Shown one piece after another: positions 1 to 9,319 of a DNA stretch of 64,000 bases. The notes beneath the pieces were generated by a model. That model was not told where the DNA came from. It saw nothing but the letters and a program-made list of their open reading frames with translations, and searched no databases. The stretch is from Sphingomicrobium aestuariivivum. Lineage in GTDB: Bacteria > Pseudomonadota > Alphaproteobacteria > Sphingomonadales > Sphingomonadaceae. The position numbers and the translations under genes are program-made. Each line of letters starts with the position of its first letter. Within the stretch, counting starts at the first letter, position 1. The stretch is taken from positions 1,488,001 to 1,552,000 of the forward strand of contig NZ_CP102629.1 of assembly GCF_024721585.1 (NCBI RefSeq), given 5' to 3'.

Positions 1-2448
1 GCCGACAGTGGTTCGGCGCGGCCCAAGGCCTATGTCCTCGAGATGTTCCCCTATCCCTCGGGGCGCATCCACATGGGGCATGTGCGCAACTACACGATGG
101 GCGACGTCCTTGCCCGCTACAAGCGGATGAAGGGCTTCGAAGTGCTCCACCCGATGGGGTGGGACGCCTTCGGCATGCCCGCGGAAAATGCGGCGATGGA
201 GCGCAAGGTCCATCCCGGCGCCTGGACCCGCGACAATATCGCGACCATGCGCGCCCAGCTAAAGCGCCTCGGCTTCGCGCTCGACTGGAGCCGCGAGCTC
301 GCCACCTGTGAGCCCGACTATTACGGTCACGAGCAGGCGCTCTTCCTCGACCTTTATGAAGCCGGACTCGTCTTCCGCAAGGAAAGCGAAGTGAACTGGG
401 ATCCCGTCGACATGACCGTGCTCGCCAACGAGCAGGTCATCGACGGCAAGGGCTGGCGCTCGGGCGCCCCCGTCGAGCGCAAGAAGCTTAGCCAATGGTT
501 CTTCCGCATCACAGATTTCGCCGAGGAACTTCTCGAGGGCCTGGGCAGCCTCGACCGCTGGCCCGACAAGGTCCGGCTGATGCAGGAAAACTGGATCGGC
601 AAGTCGGTCGGCATGCAGTTCGACTTCCGGCTGGACGACAATGTCGGGGGCCAAGACAAGGTCACCGTCTTCACCACGCGCCCCGATACGATCTTCGGCT
701 CGAGCTTCGTCGCCGTCGCCGCCGACCATCCGCTCGCGCAGGCGATCGCCAGGGACAATCCCGAAGCCGCTGCCTTCATCGAGAAGGTCAAGCAGGGCGG
801 GACCAGCGCGGCGGAAATCGAGACGGCGGAGAAGGAAGGCTACAACACCGGCGTCGGCGCGGTGCATCCCTTTGATTCCGATTGGAAACTTCCAGTCTTC
901 ATCGCCAATTTCGTGCTCATGGACTATGGCACCGGCGCCGTCTTCGGCGTGCCCGGCCACGACCAGCGCGACTTCGAATTCGCGACCAAATACGGCCTGC
1001 CGATCAAGCGTGTCGTCGCCGCCTCGGCCGATGAGGCCGACAAACCGGTCGAGGGCGAAGCCGACACCGAAGCGGGCGTCGCGGTCAATTCGCGCTTCCT
1101 CGACGGCATGGACACCGACGCCGCCAAGGCCGAGGTGATCGCACGCGCCGGAAAGGACGGTTGGGGCGAGGCCAAGACCACCTATCGCCTGCGCGACTGG
1201 GGCGTCAGCCGCCAGCGCTACTGGGGCACCCCCATCCCGATCGTGCATTGCGACCAGTGCGGACCGCAGCCGGTGCCCAAGGACCAGCTGCCGATCGTGC
1301 TGCCCGAGGACGTCACCTTCGACGTGCCCGGCAACCCGCTCGACCGCCATGCCGAATGGCAGGCGACCAGCTGTCCCAAATGCGACGGCGCGGCGCGGCG
1401 CGAGACCGACACGCTCGACACCTTCGTCGACAGCAGCTGGTATTACATCCGCTTCGCCTCACAGCCCGAGGGCAAGCCCTTCGATGCCGACGAGGCCAAC
1501 AGCTGGCTCCCTGTGGGCCAGTATATCGGCGGCGTCGAGCATGCGATCCTCCACCTCCTCTATGCGCGCTTCATCGCGCGCGCCTTGTCCAAGCACACCG
1601 GCCTCGAGGCTCCCGAGCCCTTCGCCGGCCTGTTTACGCAAGGCATGGTGACCCACGAAACCTACAAGAGCCTCGATGGTCGCTGGCTCAGCCCCGAGGA
1701 TCTCGGCGTCGGCGAAGAAGGCCACCTGGTCGAACGCGCCAATGGTGCCGAAGTCGTTCGCGGCCGCGTGGAGAAAATGTCCAAGTCCAAGCGCAACGTG
1801 GTTGATCCCGACCCGATGATCGCGCGCTACGGCGCCGATGCGGTGCGCTGGTTCATGCTGTCCGACAGCCCGCCTGAACGCGACCTCGAATGGTCCGAGG
1901 GCGGCATCGAGGGCGCGGGTCGCTTCGTCCAGCGCGTGTGGAAGCTCGCGCAGGAAGAGGCGGGGGCCGAAGGCGAGGACAAAGATCTCGACGTCAAGCG
2001 CCACCAGGCCATCGCGGCCGTCTCGGCAGCGATCGAGGGCCTCCAGTTCAACAAGGCCATCGCGGCGCTGTACGAACTGGTCGCCGCGATCGAAAAAGCC
2101 GGAAAATCCGCCACCCGAGACGAGGTGACCGACACGCTCCTGCGTCTCATCGCCCCGATGGCCCCGCACCTTGCCGAGGAAGCCCATGCGCTGCGCGGCG
2201 GTTCGGGCTTGCTCGCGGAGGCTGAATGGCCCGCGCACGACCCGAAGAAGCTGGTGAGCGACGAGGCGACTATCGTCGTCCAGGTCAACGGCAAGCTGCG
2301 CGACAAGATGCAGCTGCCCCGCGGGACCGCCAAGGACGAGGTCGAGGCCAAGGCGCTGGCGCTGGAGAAGATCCAGGCCCAGCTCGAGGGCAAGGCGCCG
2401 CGCAAGGTCATTGTCGTGCCCGACAGGCTCGTTAACATCGTCGCATGA
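1..2448 (+). CDS. leuS: Leucine--tRNA ligase, 5' end outside window
   Basis: This is the class I aminoacyl-tRNA synthetase that charges tRNA-Leu in the cytoplasm. The reading frame is open from base 1 and the residues [19 protein letters not shown] show the usual LeuRS start region, so the true start codon lies upstream and the ATG at 43 is internal. The HIGH-type motif (HMGH) is near the beginning. The CP1 editing domain is marked by [10 protein letters not shown] and [19 protein letters not shown], the KMSKS signature appears as KMSKSKRN, and the C-terminal anticodon-binding and LeuRS-specific part ends in [11 protein letters not shown]. Only a short N-terminal piece is missing, judged from the usual length of the family. 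Its stop overlaps the lptE start by 4 bases (ATGA). Confidence 0.97.
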   Translation, partial: ADSGSARPKAYVLEMFPYPSGRIHMGHVRNYTMGDVLARYKRMKGFEVLHPMGWDAFGMPAENAAMERKVHPGAWTRDNIATMRAQLKRLGFALDWSRELATCEPDYYGHEQALFLDLYEAGLVFRKESEVNWDPVDMTVLANEQVIDGKGWRSGAPVERKKLSQWFFRITDFAEELLEGLGSLDRWPDKVRLMQENWIGKSVGMQFDFRLDDNVGGQDKVTVFTTRPDTIFGSSFVAVAADHPLAQAIARDNPEAAAFIEKVKQGGTSAAEIETAEKEGYNTGVGAVHPFDSDWKLPVFIANFVLMDYGTGAVFGVPGHDQRDFEFATKYGLPIKRVVAASADEADKPVEGEADTEAGVAVNSRFLDGMDTDAAKAEVIARAGKDGWGEAKTTYRLRDWGVSRQRYWGTPIPIVHCDQCGPQPVPKDQLPIVLPEDVTFDVPGNPLDRHAEWQATSCPKCDGAARRETDTLDTFVDSSWYYIRFASQPEGKPFDADEANSWLPVGQYIGGVEHAILHLLYARFIARALSKHTGLEAPEPFAGLFTQGMVTHETYKSLDGRWLSPEDLGVGEEGHLVERANGAEVVRGRVEKMSKSKRNVVDPDPMIARYGADAVRWFMLSDSPPERDLEWSEGGIEGAGRFVQRVWKLAQEEAGAEGEDKDLDVKRHQAIAAVSAAIEGLQFNKAIAALYELVAAIEKAGKSATRDEVTDTLLRLIAPMAPHLAEEAHALRGGSGLLAEAEWPAHDPKKLVSDEATIVVQVNGKLRDKMQLPRGTAKDEVEAKALALEKIQAQLEGKAPRKVIVVPDRLVNIVA

Positions 2449-2942
2449 AGCGCGCGCTCGCCCTCCTGATCCTTGCCGCCCCGCTCGCGGCCTGTGGGCT
2501 TCGCCCGCTCTACGGGACGGGGGCGGGGTCGGCGACCGCTTCGGCGCTGGGCGAGATCGAGGTCGCGCCCATCGACGAGCGTTCTGGCTGGCTCCTGCGC
2601 AATGCGCTGGTCGACCGACTCGCGGTCGGCGGCGATTCGACGGCGCGATACCGGCTCGACGTGATCATCGATGACGATATCACCAAGTTCGGCCTGCGCG
2701 GCGATGCGGGCGCCACGCGCGAACGGCGCACGCTGCGCACCCGCTACCAGCTGATCGATCTCGCGACCGGCGAGACGCTCGTGGACGCCACCGCAGGGTC
2801 CGATGCGGGCATCGACATTACCTCCTCGCCTTATGCGACCGTGGCGGCCGAACAGAGCGCGCTTGAACGGCTCAGCATGGAAGTCGCCGACGATATCGTC
2901 GCCCGCCTTGCCCTCTATTTCGATCGGACACGCGGGCAGTGA
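2445..2942 (+). CDS. lptE: LPS assembly lipoprotein LptE
   Basis: This is the outer-membrane lipoprotein that plugs and helps assemble LptD, the pore which delivers lipopolysaccharide to the cell surface. The 165-residue product starts with a lipoprotein signal peptide and a lipobox (LAAC, Cys at about residue 17), followed by the typical CGLRPLYG segment seen in alphaproteobacterial LptE. The remainder is a small mixed domain with alternating strands and helices. The leuS-lptE-holA order is common in proteobacteria and supports the call. It overlaps leuS by 4 bases and holA by 4 bases (GTGA), so the three are probably translated in a coupled way. Confidence 0.88.
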   Translation: MKRALALLILAAPLAACGLRPLYGTGAGSATASALGEIEVAPIDERSGWLLRNALVDRLAVGGDSTARYRLDVIIDDDITKFGLRGDAGATRERRTLRTRYQLIDLATGETLVDATAGSDAGIDITSSPYATVAAEQSALERLSMEVADDIVARLALYFDRTRGQ

Positions 2943-3952
2943 AGGCGAAAGCCGCGGAAATCGGGCAGTTCCTGAAGCGTGAGCCGCTTCGCCTCTATCT
3001 TTTCCATGGCGTCGACGTCGCCGGATCGCGCGGTGCTGCGACCAAGCTGGCGAGCCATCTCGGCGGCGAGCGCAACTCGCTCGATCCCTCGGGCTTCAAG
3101 GGGGATCCGGGCCGTCTCGTCGACGAGGCGGCGGGCGCGGGCCTGTTCGGCGATGCCAAGCTCATCTGGCTCGAACCGGTTGGCAACGAATTTACCCCCG
3201 CCGCCGAAGCACTCCTCGGCGCCCCGGCGACCGAGCATCCGGTGATCGCCATCGCCGGCGCACTCACCAAGGCAAGCAAGCTGTTGAAATTGGTGGAAAG
3301 TTCCTCCGAAGCCGTCGCGCTGGTCAGCTACGAGCCATCCCTCCGCGACATGGTCCGCGAGGTCGGCAACATGATCGAGGCGCGCAGCCTCCAGGCCGAC
3401 ACCGGCATCGCCGAGCGCATCGCCGAGACCTGCGATCTCAACCGCGACATCGCCGAGCGCGAGATCGAGAAGATCGTGCTCTATATCGCCCCCGAAACGC
3501 GGATCGATCACGAGGCGGTCGATGCCATCGGCGCCGCTTATGGCACGACCGAGTGGATGGGCGTGGGCGATGCGGCGATGGATGGCGACGTCGAGGCGGT
3601 GGAAACCGCCCTCGGCGCCGTCTCCCCGCAGGCGAGCGAGGCCGTGCTCGTCTGGCGCGCCGTCCAGCGCCGCGTCCAGATGCTGCTCCCGCTCGCGGCG
3701 CGTGTCGCGGGGGGCGAACCCACGCAATCGGTCATCGCGTCGCAGGGCAGGGCGCTATTCTGGAAGGACAAGCCCCTCGTGACCCGCCTGCTCGGCAAAT
3801 GGCCGGCAGGACAGCTCGATCGCCTCGCAGCCCGTGCGATGGCGGCCGAACGCGCGGCGATGCTCGAACCGGGCGCCAAACGCGCCGCTCTCGGCGAGGA
3901 ATTGCTGGCGATCGCGCGTGCCGCTCAGCGACCGCGGCGACCGCAGCGCTGA
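2939..3952 (+). CDS. holA: DNA polymerase III delta subunit
   Basis: The delta subunit opens the beta sliding clamp as part of the clamp loader during chromosomal replication. The 337-residue protein starts at GTG 2939, overlapping the lptE stop, and begins [18 protein letters not shown], a common start for alphaproteobacterial HolA. It has the AAA+-like fold without a functional Walker A motif, with recognisable segments LYLFHGVD and VKLEN-like helices in the middle, and a helical C-terminal collar domain. Placement after leuS and lptE is conserved in the group. It converges with parB, leaving a single base between their stop codons. Confidence 0.9.
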   Translation: MKAKAAEIGQFLKREPLRLYLFHGVDVAGSRGAATKLASHLGGERNSLDPSGFKGDPGRLVDEAAGAGLFGDAKLIWLEPVGNEFTPAAEALLGAPATEHPVIAIAGALTKASKLLKLVESSSEAVALVSYEPSLRDMVREVGNMIEARSLQADTGIAERIAETCDLNRDIAEREIEKIVLYIAPETRIDHEAVDAIGAAYGTTEWMGVGDAAMDGDVEAVETALGAVSPQASEAVLVWRAVQRRVQMLLPLAARVAGGEPTQSVIASQGRALFWKDKPLVTRLLGKWPAGQLDRLAARAMAAERAAMLEPGAKRAALGEELLAIARAAQRPRRPQR

Positions 3953-3953
3953 G

Positions 3954-4814
3954 CTAGATGGCTTCGCCCGACAGGCGCTGGCAGATCATGTCGAGCTGGT
4001 CGAGAGTACGATAGCCAAGCTGGACCTTGCCCCCGTTGGGACCGTGGCTGACATTCACCTTCAGCCCGAGCAGGTCGCCGAGCTGGCGCTCCAGCGCCGC
4101 GATATCGGGGTTTGACGGGCCCTTGGCACCCTTCTCGCCCTTGTCGGTCTTGAGGCTCCGTTCGCCACGGACCAGTGCTTCGGTCTGGCGGACCGAAAGC
4201 TCGTCGGCAATGACGTGATCGACGAGTTTCTCAGCCTCGGGATGACCGATCAGCGCGCGGGCATGGCCCATGCTGATACTGCCCTCGAGCAGCGCCTGCT
4301 GGACATGTTCAGGCAGGTCGAGAAGGCGGATAAGGTTGGCGACGTGGCTGCGCGACTTGCCGACCTTCTTGGCGATATCACCTTGGGAATGCTCGAAATT
4401 TTCAGCCAGCGCCGCATAGGCACGGGCTTCCTCGAGCGCGTTCAGGTCCTCGCGCTGCACATTTTCGATGATGGCCAGCTCGGCGACCGCGCTATCGTCA
4501 CTATCGCGCACGATGGCGGGGATCTCATGCAGCTGCGCGATCTGCGAGGCGCGCCAGCGACGCTCGCCGGCGATGATCTGGTAGCCGTCGCCCGCCGGGC
4601 GGACGAGGATGGGCTGAAGCACGCCGCGCGCCGAAATCGACTGGGCGAGCTCTTCGAGCGCATCCTTGTCGAAAAGGCGACGGGGCTGGTCGGGGTTGGG
4701 CGCGACCTTGTCCATCGGCAGCTTGCGGATTCCGGCCGTGTCGGGCCCCGTGCTACGCGGCGAATCCTCAAGAAGGGCGGAAAGCCCCCGACCCAGCCCA
4801 GCGGAACGCGCCAT
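3954..4814 (-). CDS. parB: Chromosome-partitioning protein ParB
   Basis: ParB is the CTP-dependent DNA clamp that loads at parS sites next to the origin and recruits ParA for chromosome segregation. The start at 4814 (MARSAGLGRGLSALL) is chosen because the frame upstream of it lies inside parA and lacks ParB similarity. The 286-residue protein has the N-terminal RGLSAL box, the CTP-binding region with GERRWRAS (about residues 90-97), the helix-turn-helix IAKKVGKSRSHVANLIRLL, and a C-terminal dimerisation segment ending in LDQLDMICQRLSG. The parA stop and parB start overlap by one base (TAATG). Two perfect parS sites sit 1.3 and 3.2 kb upstream. Confidence 0.96.
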   Translation of the reverse strand: MARSAGLGRGLSALLEDSPRSTGPDTAGIRKLPMDKVAPNPDQPRRLFDKDALEELAQSISARGVLQPILVRPAGDGYQIIAGERRWRASQIAQLHEIPAIVRDSDDSAVAELAIIENVQREDLNALEEARAYAALAENFEHSQGDIAKKVGKSRSHVANLIRLLDLPEHVQQALLEGSISMGHARALIGHPEAEKLVDHVIADELSVRQTEALVRGERSLKTDKGEKGAKGPSNPDIAALERQLGDLLGLKVNVSHGPNGGKVQLGYRTLDQLDMICQRLSGEAI

Positions 4815-5599
4815 TATGCGGCCTCCTTCGCAAGCGCCGGCAGGCGATCGATGATTTCGCGGGCAAGGCTGAGATAGGCAGCGCTTCCCGGGCATTTGAG
4901 ATCGTAAACCAGCGCGGGAATCCCGTGGCTCGGCGCTTCGGACACGCGCACGTTGCGCGGGATGATGGTGTTGAGCACCTGGTCACCGAGGCAGGCCCGC
5001 ACGTCGTCGGCGACATGCTGTGACAGCTTGTTGCGACGGTCGTACATGGTCAGCGCGATGCCGAGGATGGCGAGCTCGGGATTGATACCCGTGCGCACGC
5101 GCTCGACGGTTTTGAGAAGCTGCGAGAGGCCTTCCAGCGCGAAGAACTCGCACTGCAGCGGGACGATGAGTTGCTTTGCCGCCACCATCGCATTGACCGT
5201 GATCAGGCCGAGTGAGGGCGGGCAGTCGATAAGGCAGATGTCCCACTTGCCCTCCGGAAGCGCGGCGAACTTGCTGCGCAGGCGGGTCACGCGGTCTTCC
5301 ATGTCGACCATCTCGACCTCCGCGCCCGACAGGTCGACGGTGGCAGGAACGATGTCGAGACGCGGCACCTTGGTCGCGATTGCCAGTTCTTCCACGCCAT
5401 TGTCGCCGACAAGCAGGTCGTAGCTCGACCGGTCGCGCTCGTTCGACGCGATGCCGAGACCGGTGCTGGCATTGCCCTGCGGGTCGAGATCGACGAGCAG
5501 GACCTTCCACCCGATCGCGGCAAGCGCGGTAGCAAGGTTGATAGCGGTCGTGGTCTTGCCGACCCCGCCCTTCTGGTTGGCAATGGCGATGGTGATCAT
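4814..5599 (-). CDS. parA: Chromosome-partitioning ATPase ParA
   Basis: ParA is the Walker-type ATPase that forms a nucleoid-bound gradient and pulls ParB-parS complexes, and so the replicated origin, towards the cell pole. The 261-residue product begins MITIAIANQKGGVGKTTTA, with the deviant Walker A motif at residues 10-17 including the signature lysine. The segments VDLDPQGNASTGLG and CLIDCPPSLGLITVNAM are the usual A' and B motifs of the chromosomal ParA/Soj group. It is 4 bases overlapped with rsmG upstream (ATGA) and one base with parB downstream. The rsmG-parA-parB order is the standard alphaproteobacterial one. Confidence 0.97.
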   Translation of the reverse strand: MITIAIANQKGGVGKTTTAINLATALAAIGWKVLLVDLDPQGNASTGLGIASNERDRSSYDLLVGDNGVEELAIATKVPRLDIVPATVDLSGAEVEMVDMEDRVTRLRSKFAALPEGKWDICLIDCPPSLGLITVNAMVAAKQLIVPLQCEFFALEGLSQLLKTVERVRTGINPELAILGIALTMYDRRNKLSQHVADDVRACLGDQVLNTIIPRNVRVSEAPSHGIPALVYDLKCPGSAAYLSLAREIIDRLPALAKEAA

Positions 5600-6216
5600 C
5601 GGCGGCCCCTCCGCTTGGCCCGCTCGACCAGGACGATCTTCGCCTCGGGGTCGGTCAGGCTCTGTTCCACTCTTGCATCAAGGTGCCAGATGCGGCGCGC
5701 CTGTTCCAGTTCCTCGAACGCCTTTTTCCCCTTGGGGAGGACCCAGCGCGTTTTTTCTGTGGATAGATGGTGGGAAAGATCGAGAAACTTGGCGAGTGCC
5801 GCGACGGCTCGGCCGGTAATGACGTCCTGTTTTTCCGCGGCGGCGGCGGCTTTTCCCGCGATCACCGTGCAGTTGGGGATATCCAGCGCTGCAATCGTCT
5901 CGCGCAGAAAGGCGACTCGCAGGGCTCGCGGCTCGATCAGTGTTACCGGACCCTGGTGGAGCAGCGCGATGACGATACCGGGCAAGCCCGGGCCCGAGCC
6001 GATGTCGCACCAAGACGCGTCGAGCCGGTCGTCATGGCGCAAGAGCTGGGCGCCATCCAGAAGATGGCGGGTGAGAAGATCCTGCTCCGTCGCGCGGGAA
6101 ATCAAATTCTGGGTCTGGTTCGCCTCGAGCAGGCGCGCGGCAAACTGCTCGAGCCTCTCCACTGTTTCACGTGAAACATCGCGTTGGGCCGCTTGGGCGA
6201 AATCGTCAGCGTGCAT
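5596..6216 (-). CDS. rsmG: 16S rRNA (guanine527-N7)-methyltransferase RsmG
   Basis: RsmG (GidB) methylates G527 of 16S rRNA using S-adenosylmethionine. The start is placed at 6216 (MHADDFAQAAQRDVSRET), giving 206 residues, because the longer frame would run deep into mnmG and adds unrelated residues. The SAM-binding core is visible as DIGSGPGLPGIVIALL, followed by TLIEPRALRVAFLRE. The N-terminal VSRETVERLEQF segment is encoded by a perfect parS site (6163-6178), so the protein motif and the segregation signal share the same bases. The start overlaps the mnmG stop by 11 bases and the stop overlaps parA by 4, consistent with one operon. Confidence 0.95.
   Translation of the reverse strand: MHADDFAQAAQRDVSRETVERLEQFAARLLEANQTQNLISRATEQDLLTRHLLDGAQLLRHDDRLDASWCDIGSGPGLPGIVIALLHQGPVTLIEPRALRVAFLRETIAALDIPNCTVIAGKAAAAAEKQDVITGRAVAALAKFLDLSHHLSTEKTRWVLPKGKKAFEELEQARRIWHLDARVEQSLTDPEAKIVLVERAKRRGRR
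6163..6178. promoter_or_regulatory. parS site 1 (inside rsmG)
   Basis: The 16-bp perfect palindrome TGTTTCACGTGAAACA matches the canonical bacterial parS sequence bound by ParB at every position. It lies in the 5' coding part of rsmG, about 7 kb from the predicted origin and 1.3 kb upstream of the parB start. It should nucleate ParB clamps. The match is read directly; function follows from the known parS family. Confidence 0.93.
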
Positions 6217-7996
6217 GGCGAAGCGCAAAATGGAGTGAAGTGAGGGCGGTGGGGGTGATGCCTTGTATGCGCGAAGCGCGCTCGAGGGTCGAGGGGCGGA
6301 CGGCTCCGAGACGCTCGACCATCTCGGTCGAAAGGCCCGGAACCCGCGCAAAGTCGAAGCTCTCCGGGATCGTCACGTCGAGGTCGCGGTGTACGGCCTG
6401 CCAATCGCGCTCCTGTCGTTCCACATAGGGCGCGTAATAGACATCGTGACCCACCTCGCGCGCGGCAGCGCCCTCGCCCAGCAAGGCAAGCGCAGCCTCG
6501 CGGCTGTCGCTTCGGGTTAGCCAGTAGCGGAGGGGGCGAACCTGGCCTTCTCCAGACAGGGGGTCGGGGCGCGGCTCATCGAGCCGCGCTTCCACGTCCG
6601 ACTTGGCGTTCAAGTGATCGTCGAGCAGTTTCTGGTGTGCCTCCGATATTCCGCTCCCTCGCGCGAGACCGGCGAGACGGGCCACCGCATTGTCCGCGCG
6701 CAGGTGCAGGCGACGCTCCGCCCGGGCGGTCATCATGCGATAAGGCTCGGTCACCCCCTGGAGGGTGAGGTCGTCGATGAGCACGCCGATATAACTCTCA
6801 CGGCGATCGAAGGTGATGCTGTCGAGCGCGCAGGCGTGCGCGGCGGCGTTGAGGCCGGCGACCAGTCCAAGAGATGCCGCTTCCTCATAGCCGGTGGTGC
6901 CATTGATCTGCCCGGCGAGGAAAAGCCCGCCGATGTCGCGGTGCTGGAGGTTGGGGGCGAGCGCGCGCGGATCCGAATAGGCATATTCGACGGCATAACC
7001 CGGCTTGACGATCTCGCAGGCCTCGAGCCCCTCGATCGTCGCCATCATCTCGACCTGCGCATCGAGCGGCAGCGAGGTAGAAATGCCGTTGGGATAGACA
7101 AGGTGCGTGTCGAGCCCTTCGGGTTCGAGGAAAAGCTGGTGCCCGTCGCGGTCGCCGAAGCGCCGCACCTTGTCCTCGATCGAGGGACAATAGCGCGGCC
7201 CGCGCCCCCCGATGTCGCCCGAATAAAGCGGCGACCGGTCGCCGTGCCGCGCGATCACCTCGTGGGTTGCGACATTCGTGCGGGTAATGGCGCAGGCCAG
7301 CTGGGGCGGTGGCGGGCCGCCTGGCTGGATCGACATAGCCCAGGCTTCATGATCGCTCGGCTGCGGCGTGAGACGCGCCCAGTCGATAGTGCGGCCATCG
7401 AGGCGCGGCGGTGTGCCTGTTTTCAGGCGTCCCGACACGAGCCCCAGATCGGCAAATTGTTCGCCGAGGCGACTGGCAGCCCGCTCCTCGATCCTGCCGC
7501 CTGCCTCGCTCTCGGTCCCCCGGAATAGCCGGCCGCCGAGGAATGTCCCCGTCGTAATCACCACCGAACGGCAGGCAAGGCGGCTGTCATCGGAAAGGCA
7601 GCAACCCGCGACCACATCGCCCTGCAGTTCGAGTGCGGTCACCTCGCCGGCAATGAAGGTAATCGAGGAGCTCGCAACGCGTTCGCGGACCGCCTCGGCA
7701 AAAAGGCGTCGGTCGGCTTGAACGCGAGGGCCGAAGACCGCAGCGCCCTTGCTGCGGTTGAGCAAGCGATGGTGGATCGCGGCGCGATCCGCGGCCCAGC
7801 CCTGCGCTCCTTCGAAGACGTCAAGCTCGCGGACGAGATGTCCCTTGCCAACACCGCCGATCGACGGGTTGCAGGACATCTGGCCAATATTGTCCCGGTC
7901 GAAACTGACAAGCGCCACCGAGGCGCCGCGGCGGTCGGCCGCCAGCGCCGCCTCGACACCCGCATGCCCGGCGCCAATGACGATCACATCAAACAT
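6206..7996 (-). CDS. mnmG: tRNA uridine-5-carboxymethylaminomethyl modification enzyme MnmG
   Basis: MnmG (GidA) is the FAD enzyme that, with MnmE, installs the carboxymethylaminomethyl group on wobble uridine of certain tRNAs. The start at 7996 (MFDVIVIGAGHAGVEAA) places the Rossmann FAD motif GAGHAG at residues 8-13, as usual; the longer frame adds an unconserved arginine-rich leader. The 596-residue protein has the signature segments SCNPSIGGVGKGHLVRE, GTFLGGRLFRG, RLKTGTPPRL and GQINGTTGYEEAA. The C-terminal helical MnmE-binding domain runs into rsmG by 11 bases. A parS site fills most of the gap to mnmE. Confidence 0.97.
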   Translation of the reverse strand: MFDVIVIGAGHAGVEAALAADRRGASVALVSFDRDNIGQMSCNPSIGGVGKGHLVRELDVFEGAQGWAADRAAIHHRLLNRSKGAAVFGPRVQADRRLFAEAVRERVASSSITFIAGEVTALELQGDVVAGCCLSDDSRLACRSVVITTGTFLGGRLFRGTESEAGGRIEERAASRLGEQFADLGLVSGRLKTGTPPRLDGRTIDWARLTPQPSDHEAWAMSIQPGGPPPPQLACAITRTNVATHEVIARHGDRSPLYSGDIGGRGPRYCPSIEDKVRRFGDRDGHQLFLEPEGLDTHLVYPNGISTSLPLDAQVEMMATIEGLEACEIVKPGYAVEYAYSDPRALAPNLQHRDIGGLFLAGQINGTTGYEEAASLGLVAGLNAAAHACALDSITFDRRESYIGVLIDDLTLQGVTEPYRMMTARAERRLHLRADNAVARLAGLARGSGISEAHQKLLDDHLNAKSDVEARLDEPRPDPLSGEGQVRPLRYWLTRSDSREAALALLGEGAAAREVGHDVYYAPYVERQERDWQAVHRDLDVTIPESFDFARVPGLSTEMVERLGAVRPSTLERASRIQGITPTALTSLHFALRHAR

Positions 7997-8034
7997 GCGA
8001 CGCCTCTGCCGAGGAAAGGGGAAGGCCACAAGAG

Positions 8035-8050
8035 TGTTTCACGTGAAACA
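8035..8050. promoter_or_regulatory. parS site 2 (between mnmE and mnmG)
   Basis: A second exact copy of TGTTTCACGTGAAACA occupies the gap after mnmE, directly abutting its stop codon (8051-8053). It is 1.9 kb from site 1 and about 5 kb from the predicted origin. Two identical 16-mers in the origin-proximal partition region are good evidence for a parS cluster. The site is fully intergenic, unlike site 1. Confidence 0.93.
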
Positions 8051-9319
8051 TCACTTGCCGAGACAGAATTTGCCGAAGATACGGTCGAGAACCGCGTCGA
8101 GGCGTTGGGTGCCTGTTAAAGAAGAGAGGTGCTCGCGTGCCGAACGAAGTTGTTCGGCGAGCAACAGGGGGTCTTCTCCACCGACGAGAGCCTTTGCCAT
8201 CTCTTCGATCTGGCTTCGCTGCCGTCGATTGAGCGTTGCCTGATCGGCATCGGGCAAAAGCGTCCGGGCTTCCTGCTCGATGGCCTCGAACAATTGCTCG
8301 ATACCTTCACCCGAGCGAGCCGAGACGTCGATCGTGGACGGATGCGTCGCACTACCCAAGTCTGATTTCGAGGCCACCAGGAGACAATGGGGGTGAGGCG
8401 GTGCCTCCAATGGGTCGCCTAGCCAAAGCAGGATATCGGCTTCCGCAACCGCTTGATGCGCGCGGTCGATCCCCTCGGCCTCGATCCGCCCAGCGCCCTC
8501 GCGCCAGCCGGCCGTGTCGATCAGCAGGTAGGCGATCTCCCCTACACGCAACGGCAGTTCGATCGTATCGCGGGTCGTCCCGGCTTCATCACTGACGATG
8601 GCGCGATCATAGCCCGCGAGGCGGTTGAAAAGGCTCGACTTGCCCGCATTGACGGGACCGGCGAGAACGAGCCGTATGCCGTCTTGCAGGACGCGTCGCT
8701 CCGGAAGGTCGAGCAGGGCCCGGATATCATCCTTCAATTCGAGGATCGAGGTTCCGAGGTGTTCGGTCCGTCCGGTCTCTTCCTCATCCCCGACATAGTC
8801 GATTGCCGCCTCTGCCTCTGCTGAGAGCGTGAGAAGACGCTCTTCAATCTGCTCGAGCGCCTTGCCGAGGCCGGTGCGATACTGCCGCAACGCCGCCTTT
8901 CGTTGGCTCTCCGTCTCGGCATGGATGAGATCGCCTAAGGCCTCGGCGGAGATGAGATCCATCTTGCCGTTGAGCATCGCGCGGCGGGTGAATTCGCCCG
9001 GCTCGGCGAGGCGCACAGCGTCGCTCGCCTCGAGCACGCTCAGCAACCGGTCGACGACAGCGCGGCTCCCGTGGACATGATATTCGACCACATCCTCACC
9101 AGTGGCGCTGCGCGGCGCACGGAAGCCGAGGACGAGGGCTTCGTCGAGGAGCGAGCCATCGGCGGGGTCACGCAACATGGCGTAGCTCGCCTTACCGGGC
9201 TTGGGCTTGGCGCCGAGGCGTTCGGCGAGTGCGAACGCCTCGTCACCCGAGCTGCGCACGATCGCGATGGCGGCGGGTAGGGCGCCCGACGACAAGGCGA
9301 CGATCGTCTCGCCCGGCAT
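8051..9319 (-). CDS. mnmE: tRNA modification GTPase MnmE
   Basis: MnmE (TrmE) is the potassium-dependent GTPase partner of MnmG in wobble uridine modification. The 422-residue product has the N-terminal tetrahydrofolate-binding domain (MPGETIVALSSGALPAAIAIVR), a central helical part, the inserted G domain with GPVNAGKSSLFNRL (about residues 215-228), GTTRDTIE and DTAGWRE, and the invariant C-terminal FCLGK where the redox-active cysteine sits. The start ATG overlaps the terC stop by one base (TGATG). A parS site directly follows the stop codon. Confidence 0.97.
   Translation of the reverse strand: MPGETIVALSSGALPAAIAIVRSSGDEAFALAERLGAKPKPGKASYAMLRDPADGSLLDEALVLGFRAPRSATGEDVVEYHVHGSRAVVDRLLSVLEASDAVRLAEPGEFTRRAMLNGKMDLISAEALGDLIHAETESQRKAALRQYRTGLGKALEQIEERLLTLSAEAEAAIDYVGDEEETGRTEHLGTSILELKDDIRALLDLPERRVLQDGIRLVLAGPVNAGKSSLFNRLAGYDRAIVSDEAGTTRDTIELPLRVGEIAYLLIDTAGWREGAGRIEAEGIDRAHQAVAEADILLWLGDPLEAPPHPHCLLVASKSDLGSATHPSTIDVSARSGEGIEQLFEAIEQEARTLLPDADQATLNRRQRSQIEEMAKALVGGEDPLLLAEQLRSAREHLSSLTGTQRLDAVLDRIFGKFCLGK

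Noticed and set aside
6217-6351. N-terminal extension of RsmG reaching into mnmG
   Set aside because: The 45 extra residues are encoded inside mnmG in another frame and are unlike RsmG; the ATG at 6216 fits the family.
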